This document shows, piece by piece, positions 11,501-23,180 of a stretch of 64,000 bases of DNA (positions are counted from its first letter, which is position 1; each line of letters opens with the position of its first letter). The translations under genes were made by a program, and so were the position numbers. Source of the DNA: Polysphondylium violaceum (Eukaryota; Evosea; Eumycetozoa; Dictyosteliales; Dictyosteliaceae). The DNA is taken from assembly GCA_000277445.1 (NCBI GenBank), contig AJWJ01000013.1, positions 36,856 through 100,855 on the forward strand. Direction: 5' to 3'. Below the pieces are notes generated by a model that did not search any database, was not told where the DNA came from, and saw only the letters and a program-made list of their open reading frames with translations.

Positions 11501-14500
11501 TAGCTGTCGATCAGCATGAGATTCTTGTTGATAAGCTCTTGGTCAAAGGAAAAGAGGAAACGAACCATTCTCTTGCAGATGGCAAAGATGCGCTTGATAA
11601 ACTGAAGTGGGGCAGATTTGATGATGAGGTTGGGGCCATCGAAAAAGAGGGTGTAGTAGAGATTCTTGCATTCGCTCCAGTATGAGATGGCAAGGTCTCT
11701 GTCGCCCTGGAGGAATTTGAGCTCGGCCATGTTCATGTAGTTTCTGAGCAAGAGGAGGATGTTGACCGTGTCGACATTGATGTCGAGGGCGAGCACGGCG
11801 GGGTTTTCAATCAACTCGTACGAGATGTACACCTCTTTGAGGGTCTGTTGTGCCGACGACGAGGTCGAAGAGGTGGACGAGTCGGATGCAGAGCTGCCTC
11901 TGAGCGAGTCCTTTTTCATCTTTCTCTTTTTCAAATCACTCAACACCTGTTCTTGCTCCGAGTCCTTTTGGATGAGTTTGGACGAAGGGAAGTAGGGGAG
12001 ACGGGCCACATCGTCAAATTGGTAGTGGAGGAGGGCCACAGGACCAAACACACGGTCAAGGTAGGTCTCGGCAATACGACTGACGGCTTTTTGGATCTTT
12101 ACATCGTCACCAATCGATTTAAAGTAATGGTAGGAACGTTTGTAGCTGGCCACGCACTCTTGGATGAGGTCGCCGGTGCAGTTGTAGGTCGTGACGGTGC
12201 ACGAGTCGACAATCTCTTTCCACTCGTCCGAAGAGGGTCTGAGGGTGGTGGGGAAGGTGATGAGGGTGGCGTTAGAAAACGAGACAAGCTTTTGGAACAC
12301 CTTGCCACGGATATAGAAATACTGGCCTCTTGAGCTGAGGCTTGAGGCGGGACAGGTCTCGATAGCACACTCGATGCAGATCAAGGCTTCGGGGAATTTG
12401 TTGGCGTGGTAGTAGTTGAGACACTCGAGCTCCCAATATTTGAGATTACGCTCGGTCTTGTTGCCTCCGCTGCCACCGCCGGTGCCCATACGATGGTTGC
12501 TGGTCTTGAGTGCACGGAAGGGCATGCCCGAGGCGTTGGTGGGGCCATTGCCGCCGGTGGAACCGCCCATACCAGTGATGGAGGAAATGCCAAAGTTACC
12601 TCCAGAGGGGGTCGACGAGCCAATATAGGGCGAGTCTTCGTTTTCAAGCTGTGACAATAGAGTGTGGCACTCGTCAAACCACTCCATCTTAGTGTAGGCC
12701 TTGGCGAGCATAAAGATCAGCGAGTTGAGCTTTCCGTGAGGGAGTGGATGCTTCTTCATAAACTCCAAGAGCTCGAGGCCCTTTTCAAAGTGGTAGCTCT
12801 CGAGGTACAAGCTGGCGAGCTTGAGCTGGAATTGGAAAAAGATAGGGTTGTCAAAGCGAGGCGTGTCGGGCTTGTTTCCGCCGCTGAGCAAGCTGGCCGA
12901 GCTCTCTGATGGCGAGGCGGTTGGACGCGACAAGATAAAGTAGACAACCTTGAGGTACTCTTCCGACTGCTTGTAGTTGCCCTTTTCCCAGTAGAGGGTG
13001 CTGATGATCTCGCAGAGATAGATGATTTCGTTGGTCTTGGACTGGGGGTCATCTTCGAGATAGTTGTTGAGGATCTGTTTGTAGTAGTAGATGGCCGAGG
13101 TGATGTCATCATTCTCTCTGGCCAAGGCGGCTACACGACGTAAGAGGGTGTTGTATTCCTTCTTTTTACGGAGATTGAGGTTGAGCAGGGCATTGTCAAA
13201 GCTGATTATTGCATATTGGTACTTAAAGTTATCGAGCAACACGCTGGCGTAGCTGATGGATGCGTTGGCGGCCAACTCGGACAAGACGAGGGGAAGACCG
13301 AGGGCGGGCTCTTTGCACTTGTCAATGATATACAAACACTCGAAAAAGAACTTTTCTGCAAGGACAAGGTCGCCCGAGTCGACGGCGTTGAGGCCCAGGG
13401 CGTAGGCAGCCTTGGCCTTTAAAAAGGTGGGAGGCACCTCGGGATAGAGGTCGGTGAGCAACTTCATACGGATGTTTGCGTCGAGGAGATCAATGTTGCC
13501 TGAGGTAACGTTGACGTCCTCGTCAAAGCTGTCTGACAGACGCTTGGTGGTCAGCGGCGAGATGCCATTCAAGTGGAAATGGATGTCGACGAGGGCACGT
13601 GCCATGGCATTCTTTGTGCCAATCTCATAGTACTCTTTGTTTGAATTGGTGGTCTTGTAAATAGGCACGCCGTTGCTGTTGGTGGTCTGCTGTTTGGTGG
13701 GTGTGGAGGGTGAGGATGATTGCTGTTGTTGTTGGTGTAGTGATGGTTGTTGTTGTAGTCTAATAGTACATTGTTGGTAAACTTTTAAAAATATATTCAA
13801 GGGATTGATCTTTTCCTCCTCGTTGCTGTTAAACTCGCCCGGGCGCACACGGAACTCGGGCTCTTCGTCCGACTCGCTGGAACGATCGTCGTCGTCGTCA
13901 TCGTCATCGTCGTCGTCGCTCGATTTCTTGTGATGGAGATGGTGTGAGTAGCACTCGGCCACAACGAGGTCGACAAGGGGCGAGTTGACTGAGGACAGAT
14001 TCTTGAGGCCCTGGTACATGTGCTTAAAGGTGGTGTCCTCCTCCATGGTCCAAAGTTTGGAGGCGAGATAGAGCATCTGGAGCGCATAGTGGTAGGTGGC
14101 GTCCTTGTCGTCAATCTCCATCTGGAGCTGTCGCGAGCTCAACGACACAGAGTTGAGCAGACTGTTGCTGCTGCCAGTGCTGGTGTGGCTGCCGATACGG
14201 GCGCCGGTGGTGGTAGTGGTTCTGCCCACAGGCGAGCTCAATACACAGTCACGAAGGTCGACAAAAAACTCGTGGATCGTGTCCCAGCACACGTCATCGT
14301 AGCCAAAGATGTGCAGGGTGTAGCAAAACTCGAGATTTAGTCGAGCCCATTTACGTGTGTTCTTTTTAAACTTGGTAGTCTCTTGGGCAAACTCGTTACG
14401 GAGCTCCTCGAGTGAGGCACGCTGGTTGACAACCCTGAGGGCTCTGTCTTCGCCCTGCAAGTGCTTGACAATGAGGCTAGAGAGCCACTGACATAGGGCC

Positions 14501-16569
14501 TCTTCATGCAAAAAGAGATGACCCTCGGGTGTGGTGAGCGAGTAAAGGTACGATGGTTTGGGGTACTTTACAATCTCAAAGTTCTGATTGTTGATCGAGT
14601 CGAGTATCTTGTAATGCGACGACATACGGTCCTTGGTGGTAGCCACTGCAGGACTCTGGCCGGCCAACTGCAACACAGGTCTGTTGTTTTCCTCGTCCAA
14701 GCCCAACTCGGCGTCCCAGTCTTCGTCGTCGTCGTCCTCGTCAACGCCATCGTCACTCTCAAAGTCTTTAGCTGTTGTAGCGTCAGCTTCTTGAATAATT
14801 TGTTGTTGTTGTTTTCTAACTTCATTAAACAGAGTGATTGCTTCATTTTCATTGATAATTGTGATTGTAGGTGTTGTTATACCTGTTGCTGCTGCTGTTG
14901 CTGAATGATTACTTGTACTAGACAATGCCTTTCTGTAGGCATAGATTGCTTTCTTGCAATAGCCGACCGACAAATCAATGTCATTCAACTGCTTTAATAT
15001 CTTTGCCATCTGATAACAACCCATGCCAATGTAGGCCCACTCCTTGATCAAGGCTTCATTCTTTAGACAATCTTTTTGATGATTGTTGTTTAAATTTAAA
15101 CCTAAATTACTACTACTGTTGTTGTTGTTGTTATTATTATTACTACTACTACTATTACTATGTGTACAATGTGAAAATAAAACGGATCTTAATAAAGTTT
15201 CAAAATATTTAGTTGAATAAACTGGTGTCTCGGTAGTCATATAACACAGACCCAACTCAAAGTTGATCTTGTAATACATGTTCAAGAATGAACGATCCTT
15301 TTGACTGGTCTCCAATGCTTTCTTGAGATACTCTGTGGCATTGAATATGTTTGCCATTGATTTTGAACTCACGCCCAAATGATAGTAGAGCTCCAATTCA
15401 AAGGAATCATTGTTTTCATCGATGGGTGTGTCAAAGTCGTCTTTATACTCTTGATAGATCTTGTTTGCTGTTGAAAAATGATTAAATGCTACCAATGTTT
15501 GTTGTTGATGTTGTTGATAAATCATACCCATTTCAAAATAACTCTTACTAATCTCTAATTTATTACCCTTTACTTCTTTTATCTCGATATTCTTTTGTTG
15601 TATATCAATCTTCTTTTTAAACTCTGTTTCTATATTATTTGTATGTATAGATAATGTAGATAGATATTAATATCTATAATGTATACATGTATGTAGATGC
15701 GGGGATATACTAACCTGATATAATCTTTAAACTTGATAATGGGGATACTTTAACGCTACTATCTTTAAGGGGAATAGGAAATACAGAGTCTACTTCTGAT
15801 CCAACTGTAGAATATTAGATAGAGATAGGGTATTAGTATATACTGTGTCATATGATCTTGTAAACTAATCTGTGTCAACTAGATATCTATACATACATGC
15901 TATTAATGATAATAATTCGGTAATGGTATGAGATACCTTTTCACTTGCACCCACAACAGGCACTGATCTTGCTCTTGATAAAATGTTTACCGATGGTTTA
16001 GTATCAGACTCGGAGTTATCGTTGAATACAAAATCATCGTCCCACTCTGCCTTGGCAGTGGGATCGGCTTTAATACCTAAAATCTTTAATGCTGGTAGCG
16101 GTGATCCTATGGAAGGACTATTACCAAAATCTGCGTCCCATTCATCGGCATCCGATGTCTCTTGTTCAATTTCTTTTCTACTTTGAATCAGTCCCTTGCT
16201 AGGCGATCCCAGATGACTGTCCCAATCGTCGTCGTCGCCATCCTCACTATAGTTGTTGATACTTGTATTCAACAATGCTCTACTTCCCACAGGCAGAGGA
16301 AGAGGTGATAGTTGTGACGATGTGGTTGTAGTTGTGTTGTTATTGTTGTTATTACTACCAGTCTTACTTGGTGTATTGATTGGTGTATTTGATCTACTAT
16401 TGTTATTGCTATTGTTATTACTACTACTGTCGTCATCCATTAAATCAAATGACGACTTCTTTTTTGATAAATGTCCTATGGTGAGTTTTCTCTGAAGCGA
16501 TAGGTTTATTTGTTGGTTAGAATCTTGGTCTAGACCAAACTCACTATCCCAATCTTCATCATCACTCAT
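8515..16569 (-). CDS. Giant TPR protein with acidic Trp-Asp motifs and CHAT-like C-terminus
   Basis: Four exons: 16569..about 15945, 15804..15715, 15629..8816 and 8752..8515, giving about 2588 aa. Exon 2-4 junctions are phase-consistent; the exon 1 donor is the least certain (a phase-1 GTGAAA, because the stronger GTATCT at 15936 would break the frame). Five acidic tryptophan motifs occur: EDWDSEFG (W7), DDWDSHLG (W116), DEWDADFG (W144), AEWDDDF (W176) and EDWDAELG (about 544). The middle third consists of helical TPR-like repeats (for example AYALGLNAVDSGDLVLAEKF and AIISFDNALLNLN). His-, Asn- and Ser-rich inserts follow. Near the end, LQIFPWELILPE resembles the PWELL strand of CHAT/caspase-like domains, but no clear catalytic His/Cys pair is seen. 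The acidic WD motifs recall fungal Bfa1/Byr4 mitotic-exit regulators (weak inference). Coding GC is unusually high. Confidence 0.85.
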
Positions 16570-17386
16570 CTTTTAATATATATATATATCTCTTTATAGT
16601 ATATGTTATGTTGTTGTGTATGGTGTGTGTATGTGGGTATGAAGGTGTTGTTGATAATAGATATATTATGTGTATGTGTGTGTGTGTGTGTATGTGTGTG
16701 TCGTCCCTCTTCTATATGTGTATATGTATGGGTGTGTATTTATATGTGTGTGTGACTATAGATAATAATTGTTATTATTACATATGTCTGTATGATGCTG
16801 TGTGCTGTGCTGTGTGATTTGATACAATAATACAGGCGAAGAATGATCTATGAGCGTATTTAGGACTCCAGCAACAAACAGTGCATGAGTGTTGTAGTAG
16901 AGAGGGTGGGTGAGATGAAAAAGAAAGAGGTGGGGATATTTTCAAAAATTCAATAAAAAAAAAAAAAAATTTTAACACTCAAGGGTGGGACTTTTAGATA
17001 GTTGGATGGAGAGTGTTTCTTCAACATTGAATAATAAATCTCACAGGTGGCCACACACCACGATAAAGATATCTACGACAACTATTTATACCCTTTATCT
17101 TATACACACACTAGTGTTGTGTCTATGTATTCTCAAACAAATGTAACGTGGACTTGACGCTACGCTCAAATTTATGTGCAAGACTCCAAGGCGTACAGAG
17201 ATGGGAATCCACTTGAGTTTTCTTTTCACTGAAATTTGAAAAAATTCAAATTTTGCAACGGTTTTGGAAAAAATTGTGTACAAATCATTCTACTGATGGT
17301 GTGATGGGTCGTCATCGTTTTCAGTAAATGAGAATATGTCTGAATACAGAGAAAGAGAGATTGTTGTTGTTTATTTAAGTATGGAA
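16570..17386. other. upstream region of the giant TPR gene
   Basis: 817 nt holding the presumed promoter of the TPR gene and the 3' flank of the Bud32 gene. It has a TG microsatellite near its left end and A-runs at about 16960. The few open frames are short, low in complexity and not conserved-looking. Confidence 0.5.
16667..16701. repeat. (TG)n microsatellite
   Basis: A nearly perfect TG run with a few TA interruptions, about 100 nt upstream of the TPR gene start. Further TATGTG variants continue to about 16755. Confidence 0.85.
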
Positions 17387-18209
17387 TTAGCCAAAAGCGA
17401 GTTTCTTTCTGCCTCTTAATCTGACTTGATCGAGTTTGTCTAATATGGCTTTGGCGACTTTGGGCGAGGGTGAGTTCTTTTGGTACGAGTCGAGGATTTC
17501 TTTGAACAAGAGTTCAGAGTTGGGGTGAGTGCTGATAAAGGCTCTTTCCAAGACATACATATCGACGGCCTTGTCTTCGGTCATGGTCGATGTATAGCTG
17601 AGTCCGAAATCAATAAACACGATATTACTCTTGCTGTTGTTACGCAACAACATGTTTGAGGTGGTCAAGTCGCCATGCACGATATTCAAGTCATGTATTC
17701 TGGCAATCTGTTTACCAATCTCTGCGCAAATATCAATCTGTTGCTGATGGGCTTCTGTTTGTGTTTGTGTGGTCGTTGTTGATGTTTCTTTGGATTGATC
17801 AAAACAGTTGTACAGATACTGCTTTACAGTGATTCCGTCAATGTATTCCATATAGATTCTGTTGGATGGCACGTCAACCAACAAGAGTGCAGGCACATCG
17901 ATTCCATTCTTTTTGCATTTATTCAGTGATCTCACCTCTTGCAATATTCTCTTGCCCGATATCTTTTGATCGAGTGTTGGGTGTCTGTATGCCTTTACGA
18001 ATCTTTCTTTTACTATACATTTGATACCGTATAAATCTATTTTATATGTTTTCTGCATGTTTCGATATTAGTATTTGTTTTCTCCTGTACTGTACTTGTC
18101 TGCTACATACTGCCTCGGCACCCTGCGACAACAACACAGAGTTTGGTAAACTGGTTATATTTTCTATAGATTTAATTTCATTGTTGTTTGTTGTTGCTAA
18201 AGTTGTCAT
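17387..18209 (-). CDS. bud32: Bud32/PRPK kinase, KEOPS complex
   Basis: Two exons, 18209..18111 and 18052..17387 (57-nt intron, GTATGT donor, phase 0), giving 254 aa, the usual size for Bud32/TP53RK. The start ATG at 18209 was chosen because it supplies the conserved QGAEA at residues 29-33, which joins directly to KTYKIDLYG...CIVKERF. YRHPTLD follows, then IVHGDLTTSN in the catalytic loop and FIDFGLS for the metal-binding DFG. The C-terminus is RLRGRKKLAFG, the conserved Arg/Lys-rich tail. Family role: atypical kinase/ATPase of the KEOPS/EKC complex needed for the t6A modification of tRNAs reading ANN codons, acting with Kae1. A short Thr/Gln insert before the catalytic loop is lineage-specific. 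No odd residues seen. Confidence 0.95.
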
Positions 18210-18277
18210 TTTCGAAATTTGCGAAAAATCAAAAAAAAAAAATTATTTGTAGTTGTAAAAAAAAGATCATATTTTAT

Positions 18278-20223
18278 TTATTTCTTTGGTGTGTTTGGAC
18301 TAGATGGTGATTTAATAGTTGATTTTATTTCATTGAGGTACATAATTTGACAGATATTTGATAATCCACCCTTGGTATCTTGAACAAATGATGTAGCATT
18401 TGTAGTTTCAACTGAAAGATTATTTAATAATTTTCTTATCTATATAGATAATAATGTTTGTTAATATATAATAATTGAATAACAATAATAATAAATAAAT
18501 GTACATTTGGAGTTTGCTTTGATTTAATAATTTCATTCAACATTGAAGAGATGATTTGAATATCTTGAGAGATTTTGTTTAGTAAAAAGATAAATTCATT
18601 TGATTTCTCAATGGCCCATTCTTTGATTTCATTAATGTCACAATCATCGAGTTGAAGTTTTTCATTGGGGGTTGATTGAGCGATGCTTTCAATCAATTCT
18701 AAACCTAAACCAGTTAATTGATAAATGAATTCCAATCCACGACAAAGGGTAATTTCCATGCTACCCGGTTTATTTTTCAATGTGGTGGGAATATATTGTT
18801 GAAGGAGATCGAAAAAGATGTTATACTTTTTCTCCAACTCAAATGCGTTGGCATTGTTAAACAACTTCATTTTGCCAATAGTACCAGTGTAGTTGGATTC
18901 ATCATTTTCAAAGAGTTGTCTAATTTCCGATAAAACAGATTCAATGCTGCTCTTGTGGGCGCTACCGTTGACGAGTTTTCTGTTGAGTTGATGAATCTTC
19001 ATTGTTGATTCCACAGAAATTTTTTCTATGTCTTGAGTGTATTGGGTGATATTAAAATGTTCCAAGCATTTGCTTTGATCAAATAGACCATCATCATTAA
19101 AAATTGATACATTTAAATCAAAATTACTATTATTACTATCTTCGCCAAGACTATTTTTTAATGATGAACTAGTTGAAGAGGATGGTGAGCTCTTGATTTC
19201 ACCAGATCTAGATAAACTATCTGTACTAGTATTAGTGGTAGTGGTGGCGGTGGTTGTACTATTACTATTACCACCATTGTTGCTAGATAAACCAGGTGAT
19301 TTGGTATTCTTCATTTGAGTTGAAAACATGCTGTATGCTCTTTGACCAACTGCCTCTAGAGTGTTTACAGAGCTGTCTACCATAGAGGAAGCAATTTTTT
19401 GACTCTTTTCATATATTTCGCTATTGGTTGCTTTGTTTTTTGTCTCGATAGACATGGTGGAGATGTCGTTTGCCAAACCTTTGACGTTTTCGAGATTGGC
19501 ATTCTCTTGAACTGTTTTAAAACCAGTGGTCAAAAGATTGGATGCAAACATGAATGAATCGGCAATGATATCTGCAGTTTTAAAAACACCGTTATCAATG
19601 GCATTTAAGATGCTAGCTTCGGTATCATCGTCACTGTCATCTCTAGCTTTCATCATTGCATCATACTGTTCTTTATCAATCTCGACATCTTCTTCTACAA
19701 CAATTTCCTCTTCACTCTCTTCATCATCTTCATCAACACCTGCAATAGAGGTAATGGTTGAAGATACTGCATTTCCAATGGACGAGAACCATCCACCCCA
19801 TCCTCCACTCTGTTGCACTGGAGCTGGTTCTACTTTGGGTGGTTGAACTGGTTTCTCTCTTTTTGGTTTCTTTACTCTAACAACCTTTTTTCTTTTAATT
19901 ATAACTGTTTCTCTTTTTTTTGGTTTATCTTCTTCTTGTTGTTCTTGTTTATCTTCTTGATTTTGTTGTTCTACTTTTTCTTCTTCTTTGTTAACTTGTT
20001 CTTTTTCATCTACCTTTTCATCTTCTTTTTCCTCTTGTTTTATTTCTTTTTCCTCTTCTGATTTTTCTACTGTATTGGGTTCATCATTTTCAACGACTAC
20101 TTTTTCATCATCCTTGATTGGTTGTTCATCAGTAGTGGTAGTAGTTTGTTCTTGATGTTCAACTTCATCATCATGTGAAACTGATCCTTTCTTTTGATGT
20201 CTGTTGTTCTTTTTCTTTGTCAT
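18278..20223 (-). CDS. FAM114/NOXP20-like protein
   Basis: Two exons, 20223..18505 and 18439..18278 (phase 0), giving about 626 aa. The N-terminal 120 residues are a highly charged Glu/Lys/Gln region. Residues about 140-160 hold GGWGGWFSSIGNAVSS, which matches the Gly/Trp-rich motif starting the FAM114A (DUF719, NOXP20) region. The helical region that follows (AIDNGVFKTADIIADSFMFAS...) also fits. The rest is helical, with a Ser/Thr/Asn-rich insert at about 310-350. Family role: a poorly understood Golgi/endomembrane-associated protein (Rab2 interaction has been reported in animals). Identification rests mainly on the GGWGGW motif and its helical context. Confidence 0.72.
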
Positions 20224-20523
20224 ATTTTATAAATATAAATATACAAACAAATATACATATAAATATATATAATTGTATATTATCGTGCAGTAATAAAAAT
20301 GTGTGAAGATATGAAATTTATTGGGGGTGCCACCTGTTTTTTTTATTTTTATTTTTTTTCATTTTTTCAATTTATTCTTTAATGACACTGCAATCTAAAA
20401 AAGCAACATCAGTGAGTTGACTAATCGGGGAATTACATTGACACGTGTATTATAATTGTATATATACCACACACACCATCACACACACATCACACACATC
20501 ACACACAATACTATACAAAGACA
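20224..20523. promoter_or_regulatory. divergent promoter region
   Basis: 300 nt between the divergent FAM114-like gene and the Pro-rich gene. It contains a T-rich block at about 20338-20372 and a CACACA-rich stretch at 20465-20515 just before the plus-strand start. Both genes must be driven from here. No specific factor site was identified. Confidence 0.55.
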
Positions 20524-21288
20524 ATGTCAAACCCATATGGATCTCCAGCAGTTCCGCAAGGAAATTATAATCTGGGGTCACCGGCTATAGCAGTCCCCAA
20601 CCCTTCGACACCTTCCACTAATATCTATACACCCAATTCGACACCCCACCAAAACATGCCTGTACAAAACACATCTAAACCACTCGCGGCTTTATCGCCT
20701 CTGCCATCGTCATCTCTATTTGCACAAAATCTCATAAAGGTCGAGGACAAGGTACAGCAGCTGCAGGTGCTAAACAACGAGATCTACGCCCTGCTCAACT
20801 CTTGCATCTCGCCCACCGGCTCCACCGCACCCCTCGCACCGCCCACCGCCGACCCGCTGTTGTCGGGCGCCAGCAGCAGCGCCACCAACAACACCATCCA
20901 GCTCGTCTATGAAAAGAAGGCCCGTGTGCAAGAGATCATAAAGAGTCTCAGTCAGGACATCATCCAAAACAACCTCTATTTCCTCATCCCGATCCTCAAC
21001 GACCCCTCGCTGGAATCGATCCTCTTTGCCGCCGACGACGTGCCGCTTGCCTCAGACGCGGCCATCGAGCAGCCCACACCCACCCCCACGCCCTCACCCC
21101 ACCCCAATGCCAAGCTCGACGCCAGCGCACTCCAGCAAAAGATATTTTTAGAAAAGTTTCAGCATCACCTCACACCCGAGGTCATCGGCACGCAGTCTAA
21201 CCAGTGGGACTCGTTGAGCAAGGAGCGCGATAAACTGATCAAAAACACTGATCGATCCAAATCCACACTACTCAATAAAATTAAATAG
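20524..21288 (+). CDS. Unrecognised protein with Pro/Ser-rich N-terminus and helical segments
   Basis: Single exon, 254 aa, not recognised. Residues 1-60 are rich in Pro, Ser, Asn and Thr (disordered). Residues about 68-95 (FAQNLIKVEDKVQQLQVLNNEI) and 125-160 (IQLVYEKKARVQEIIKSLSQ) look like two amphipathic helices separated by an Ala/Pro-rich linker. A second Pro/Thr linker leads to a basic C-terminal helix. The paired helices with disordered flanks are reminiscent of small Mediator subunits (for example Med30 or Med9), but no diagnostic motif supports that. Codon third positions are strongly C/G, unlike the neighbouring genes. The start context CAAAGACAATG is adequate. It converges with the RING gene only 68 nt away. 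Confidence 0.75.
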   Translation: MSNPYGSPAVPQGNYNLGSPAIAVPNPSTPSTNIYTPNSTPHQNMPVQNTSKPLAALSPLPSSSLFAQNLIKVEDKVQQLQVLNNEIYALLNSCISPTGSTAPLAPPTADPLLSGASSSATNNTIQLVYEKKARVQEIIKSLSQDIIQNNLYFLIPILNDPSLESILFAADDVPLASDAAIEQPTPTPTPSPHPNAKLDASALQQKIFLEKFQHHLTPEVIGTQSNQWDSLSKERDKLIKNTDRSKSTLLNKIK

Positions 21289-21356
21289 GCCCCGCCTCGT
21301 TTGTATATACTGTATATTATAAGATGTATTTATTATTACCATAAATATCACGATCA

Positions 21357-23135
21357 TTATTGATTTGTAATTGATTTCTTGTCAATGGGACAAACCTTGT
21401 TTATCATCAACCATTGGTCGATACACTCAACGTGGAAGATATGTAAACAAGGAAGGGTTTTGACTTGTTGGCCACTTTCCATCTCGCAGAGACAGATGCA
21501 ACAGGTTTGAGTGGATTCATCTTTTTTGTTGTCGTTGTTATTGGTTGTTGTTGCTGCTGCTGTTGACGGCGCATTGTATAATTTATGTACAGGTAATCTC
21601 TTGATATCGTCTTTATCGGCGCCCTTGTTATTGACGTTTTCGTCCAGTTGCAAGAGTAGATCATAGTCATTGGATGTAAACTCTCTGTTCATGAGATTCA
21701 AGTGCGCCGGGTTGTTTGGATTGAATATATGATTAATGTTGCGGTGTTGTTGATTTCCGCCCCTGCCACCGCGTCCACCTCTACCACCTCTACCCCCTCT
21801 GGCCAAGTGCTGTTGAATGTATTGTTGGAACTGTCGTTGATGATCCATTTGTTCCTGTTGTTGTTGAATACTTCGAAGTTGATTTAAGTGTTGTTGTTGT
21901 TGCAATCTGAGAACCGCCTCCATGCCCGCACCCAATTGCTGAGGTCCACCCATCTGTTGACTATATGTCTCCATTTGCAATCTCATTGCCATCTCATAAT
22001 CTGATAACTCCTGTTCTTGATTCAATGCATTACTACTATTATTCCTACTACCGCTATTAGTCTCTTTCGTCGGAGTGGTATTCATTCCACTTTGAATTTG
22101 AAGAGCCAGCTCAAAATCCTTTTCTTCTTGTAATTTTCTCTGTCGCTCATCATTCTCTTGCATTTGTCTTTGTTGTTCTAAAACATCGGAGGATCTTCTA
22201 AATCCACTCCGAGTATATTGTTGTATATTGGTTGGAAAGTTGTTTCTCGCTGCAGTTGTACCATTACTACTATTATAATTACTTGGTAGTATCATATTGT
22301 TATTGCTACTGCTCTTACTATTCTTTATTTTCTTTGTTGGTCTCTGTGTTTGATTTCTTAGACTCGTGGTTGTGGTTGTTGTTGTTGTTGTGGTTGTCCC
22401 TTCATCATCACTGTTATCTAAAATGATAATTGGTGCATTACTATTACTACTATTCTTTCTTTTGTTATTCCCACTACTACTGTTACTATTTCTATCATTG
22501 TTATTGGTTGTGGTAGTTGTTGTTGTTGTTGTAGTAGTCGTCCTTTTATTCTTTTGTTCTTCCTCTTTTTGAAAATCTTGATACAGGTCCATGAATTTAT
22601 CAATCTCGTAGGTTTTTTCATTACCATTACTATTGTTGTTGTTTGTCTCAGTAGTATTTGTTGTTGTGGTTCTACTTGTTAGTTCTAAATCATCATAATC
22701 TATAGATTCTTCAAGCTCAATCGTATCTTCATCGTCATCGTTGACGGGAGGTGTTGAAAGACTACTGGTGTTGGTTGATCTGGTACTTGTGGTAGTGGTA
22801 GTTCTTGAGGGATGTGAGTGATATCTATGTAATTGCTGATTACCATTCTTTTTCTTATCCCTACCAGTGCTACCCCCACTTTTATTACTATTACTATTAT
22901 TATCCAACGACAAAGAGTATTTGTAAACCTGTTGTTCGGTATCTGTACTGCTATCGTCGTCTACATCGGTATTGTCGTCGTTGTTGTTGCCATCATTGTC
23001 TATTTCACTATCACTGCTGTTCTCTATATGCGAAAAGATACGATTGTTGTTTCTAAAAGCACTACCACCATACTTTTTGTATCCCACACTTCCACCGCCT
23101 CCATGTATTCTTCTATCATCGTCATCTGAAGACAT
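21357..23135 (-). CDS. RING-H2 E3 ubiquitin ligase with long low-complexity region
   Basis: About 592 aa from the ATG at 23135 (MSSDDDD); an in-frame ATG at 23180 would add 15 unremarkable residues and is less likely. The last 50 residues are a RING-H2 finger: C-C-I-C-L-C, then LPCLHIFHVECIDQWL and KVCPIDKK, with all eight zinc ligands (C3H2C3). The remainder is a disordered chain of Asp, Asn, Ser, Thr and Gln runs. Three short helices of the type FELALQIQ / YEMAMRLQ (residues about 360-410) resemble ubiquitin-interacting motifs, and an RGGRGGRGGRGG box lies near residue 470. Family role: E2-dependent ubiquitin transfer. The substrate is unknown; the RGG box hints at RNA or nuclear links (inference). 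Confidence 0.88.
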   Translation of the reverse strand: MSSDDDDRRIHGGGGSVGYKKYGGSAFRNNNRIFSHIENSSDSEIDNDGNNNDDNTDVDDDSSTDTEQQVYKYSLSLDNNSNSNKSGGSTGRDKKKNGNQQLHRYHSHPSRTTTTTSTRSTNTSSLSTPPVNDDDEDTIELEESIDYDDLELTSRTTTTNTTETNNNNSNGNEKTYEIDKFMDLYQDFQKEEEQKNKRTTTTTTTTTTTTNNNDRNSNSSSGNNKRKNSSNSNAPIIILDNSDDEGTTTTTTTTTTTSLRNQTQRPTKKIKNSKSSSNNNMILPSNYNSSNGTTAARNNFPTNIQQYTRSGFRRSSDVLEQQRQMQENDERQRKLQEEKDFELALQIQSGMNTTPTKETNSGSRNNSSNALNQEQELSDYEMAMRLQMETYSQQMGGPQQLGAGMEAVLRLQQQQHLNQLRSIQQQQEQMDHQRQFQQYIQQHLARGGRGGRGGRGGRGGNQQHRNINHIFNPNNPAHLNLMNREFTSNDYDLLLQLDENVNNKGADKDDIKRLPVHKLYNAPSTAAATTTNNNDNKKDESTQTCCICLCEMESGQQVKTLPCLHIFHVECIDQWLMINKVCPIDKKSITNQ

Positions 23136-23180
23136 TGTATTGTATTGTTGTTGGTTACTTATAATTACACATTGAACCAA

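Noticed and set aside
8924-14904. Many plus-strand open frames of 60-160 codons opposite the giant TPR gene
   Set aside because: They lie antisense to a high-GC coding exon, where stop codons are rare on the other strand. Their codon composition mirrors the real gene and they have no motifs.
22366-22572. Val-rich plus-strand frame over the RING gene
   Set aside because: Antisense to Thr/Asn codon runs (ACC/AAC read as GGT/GTT).
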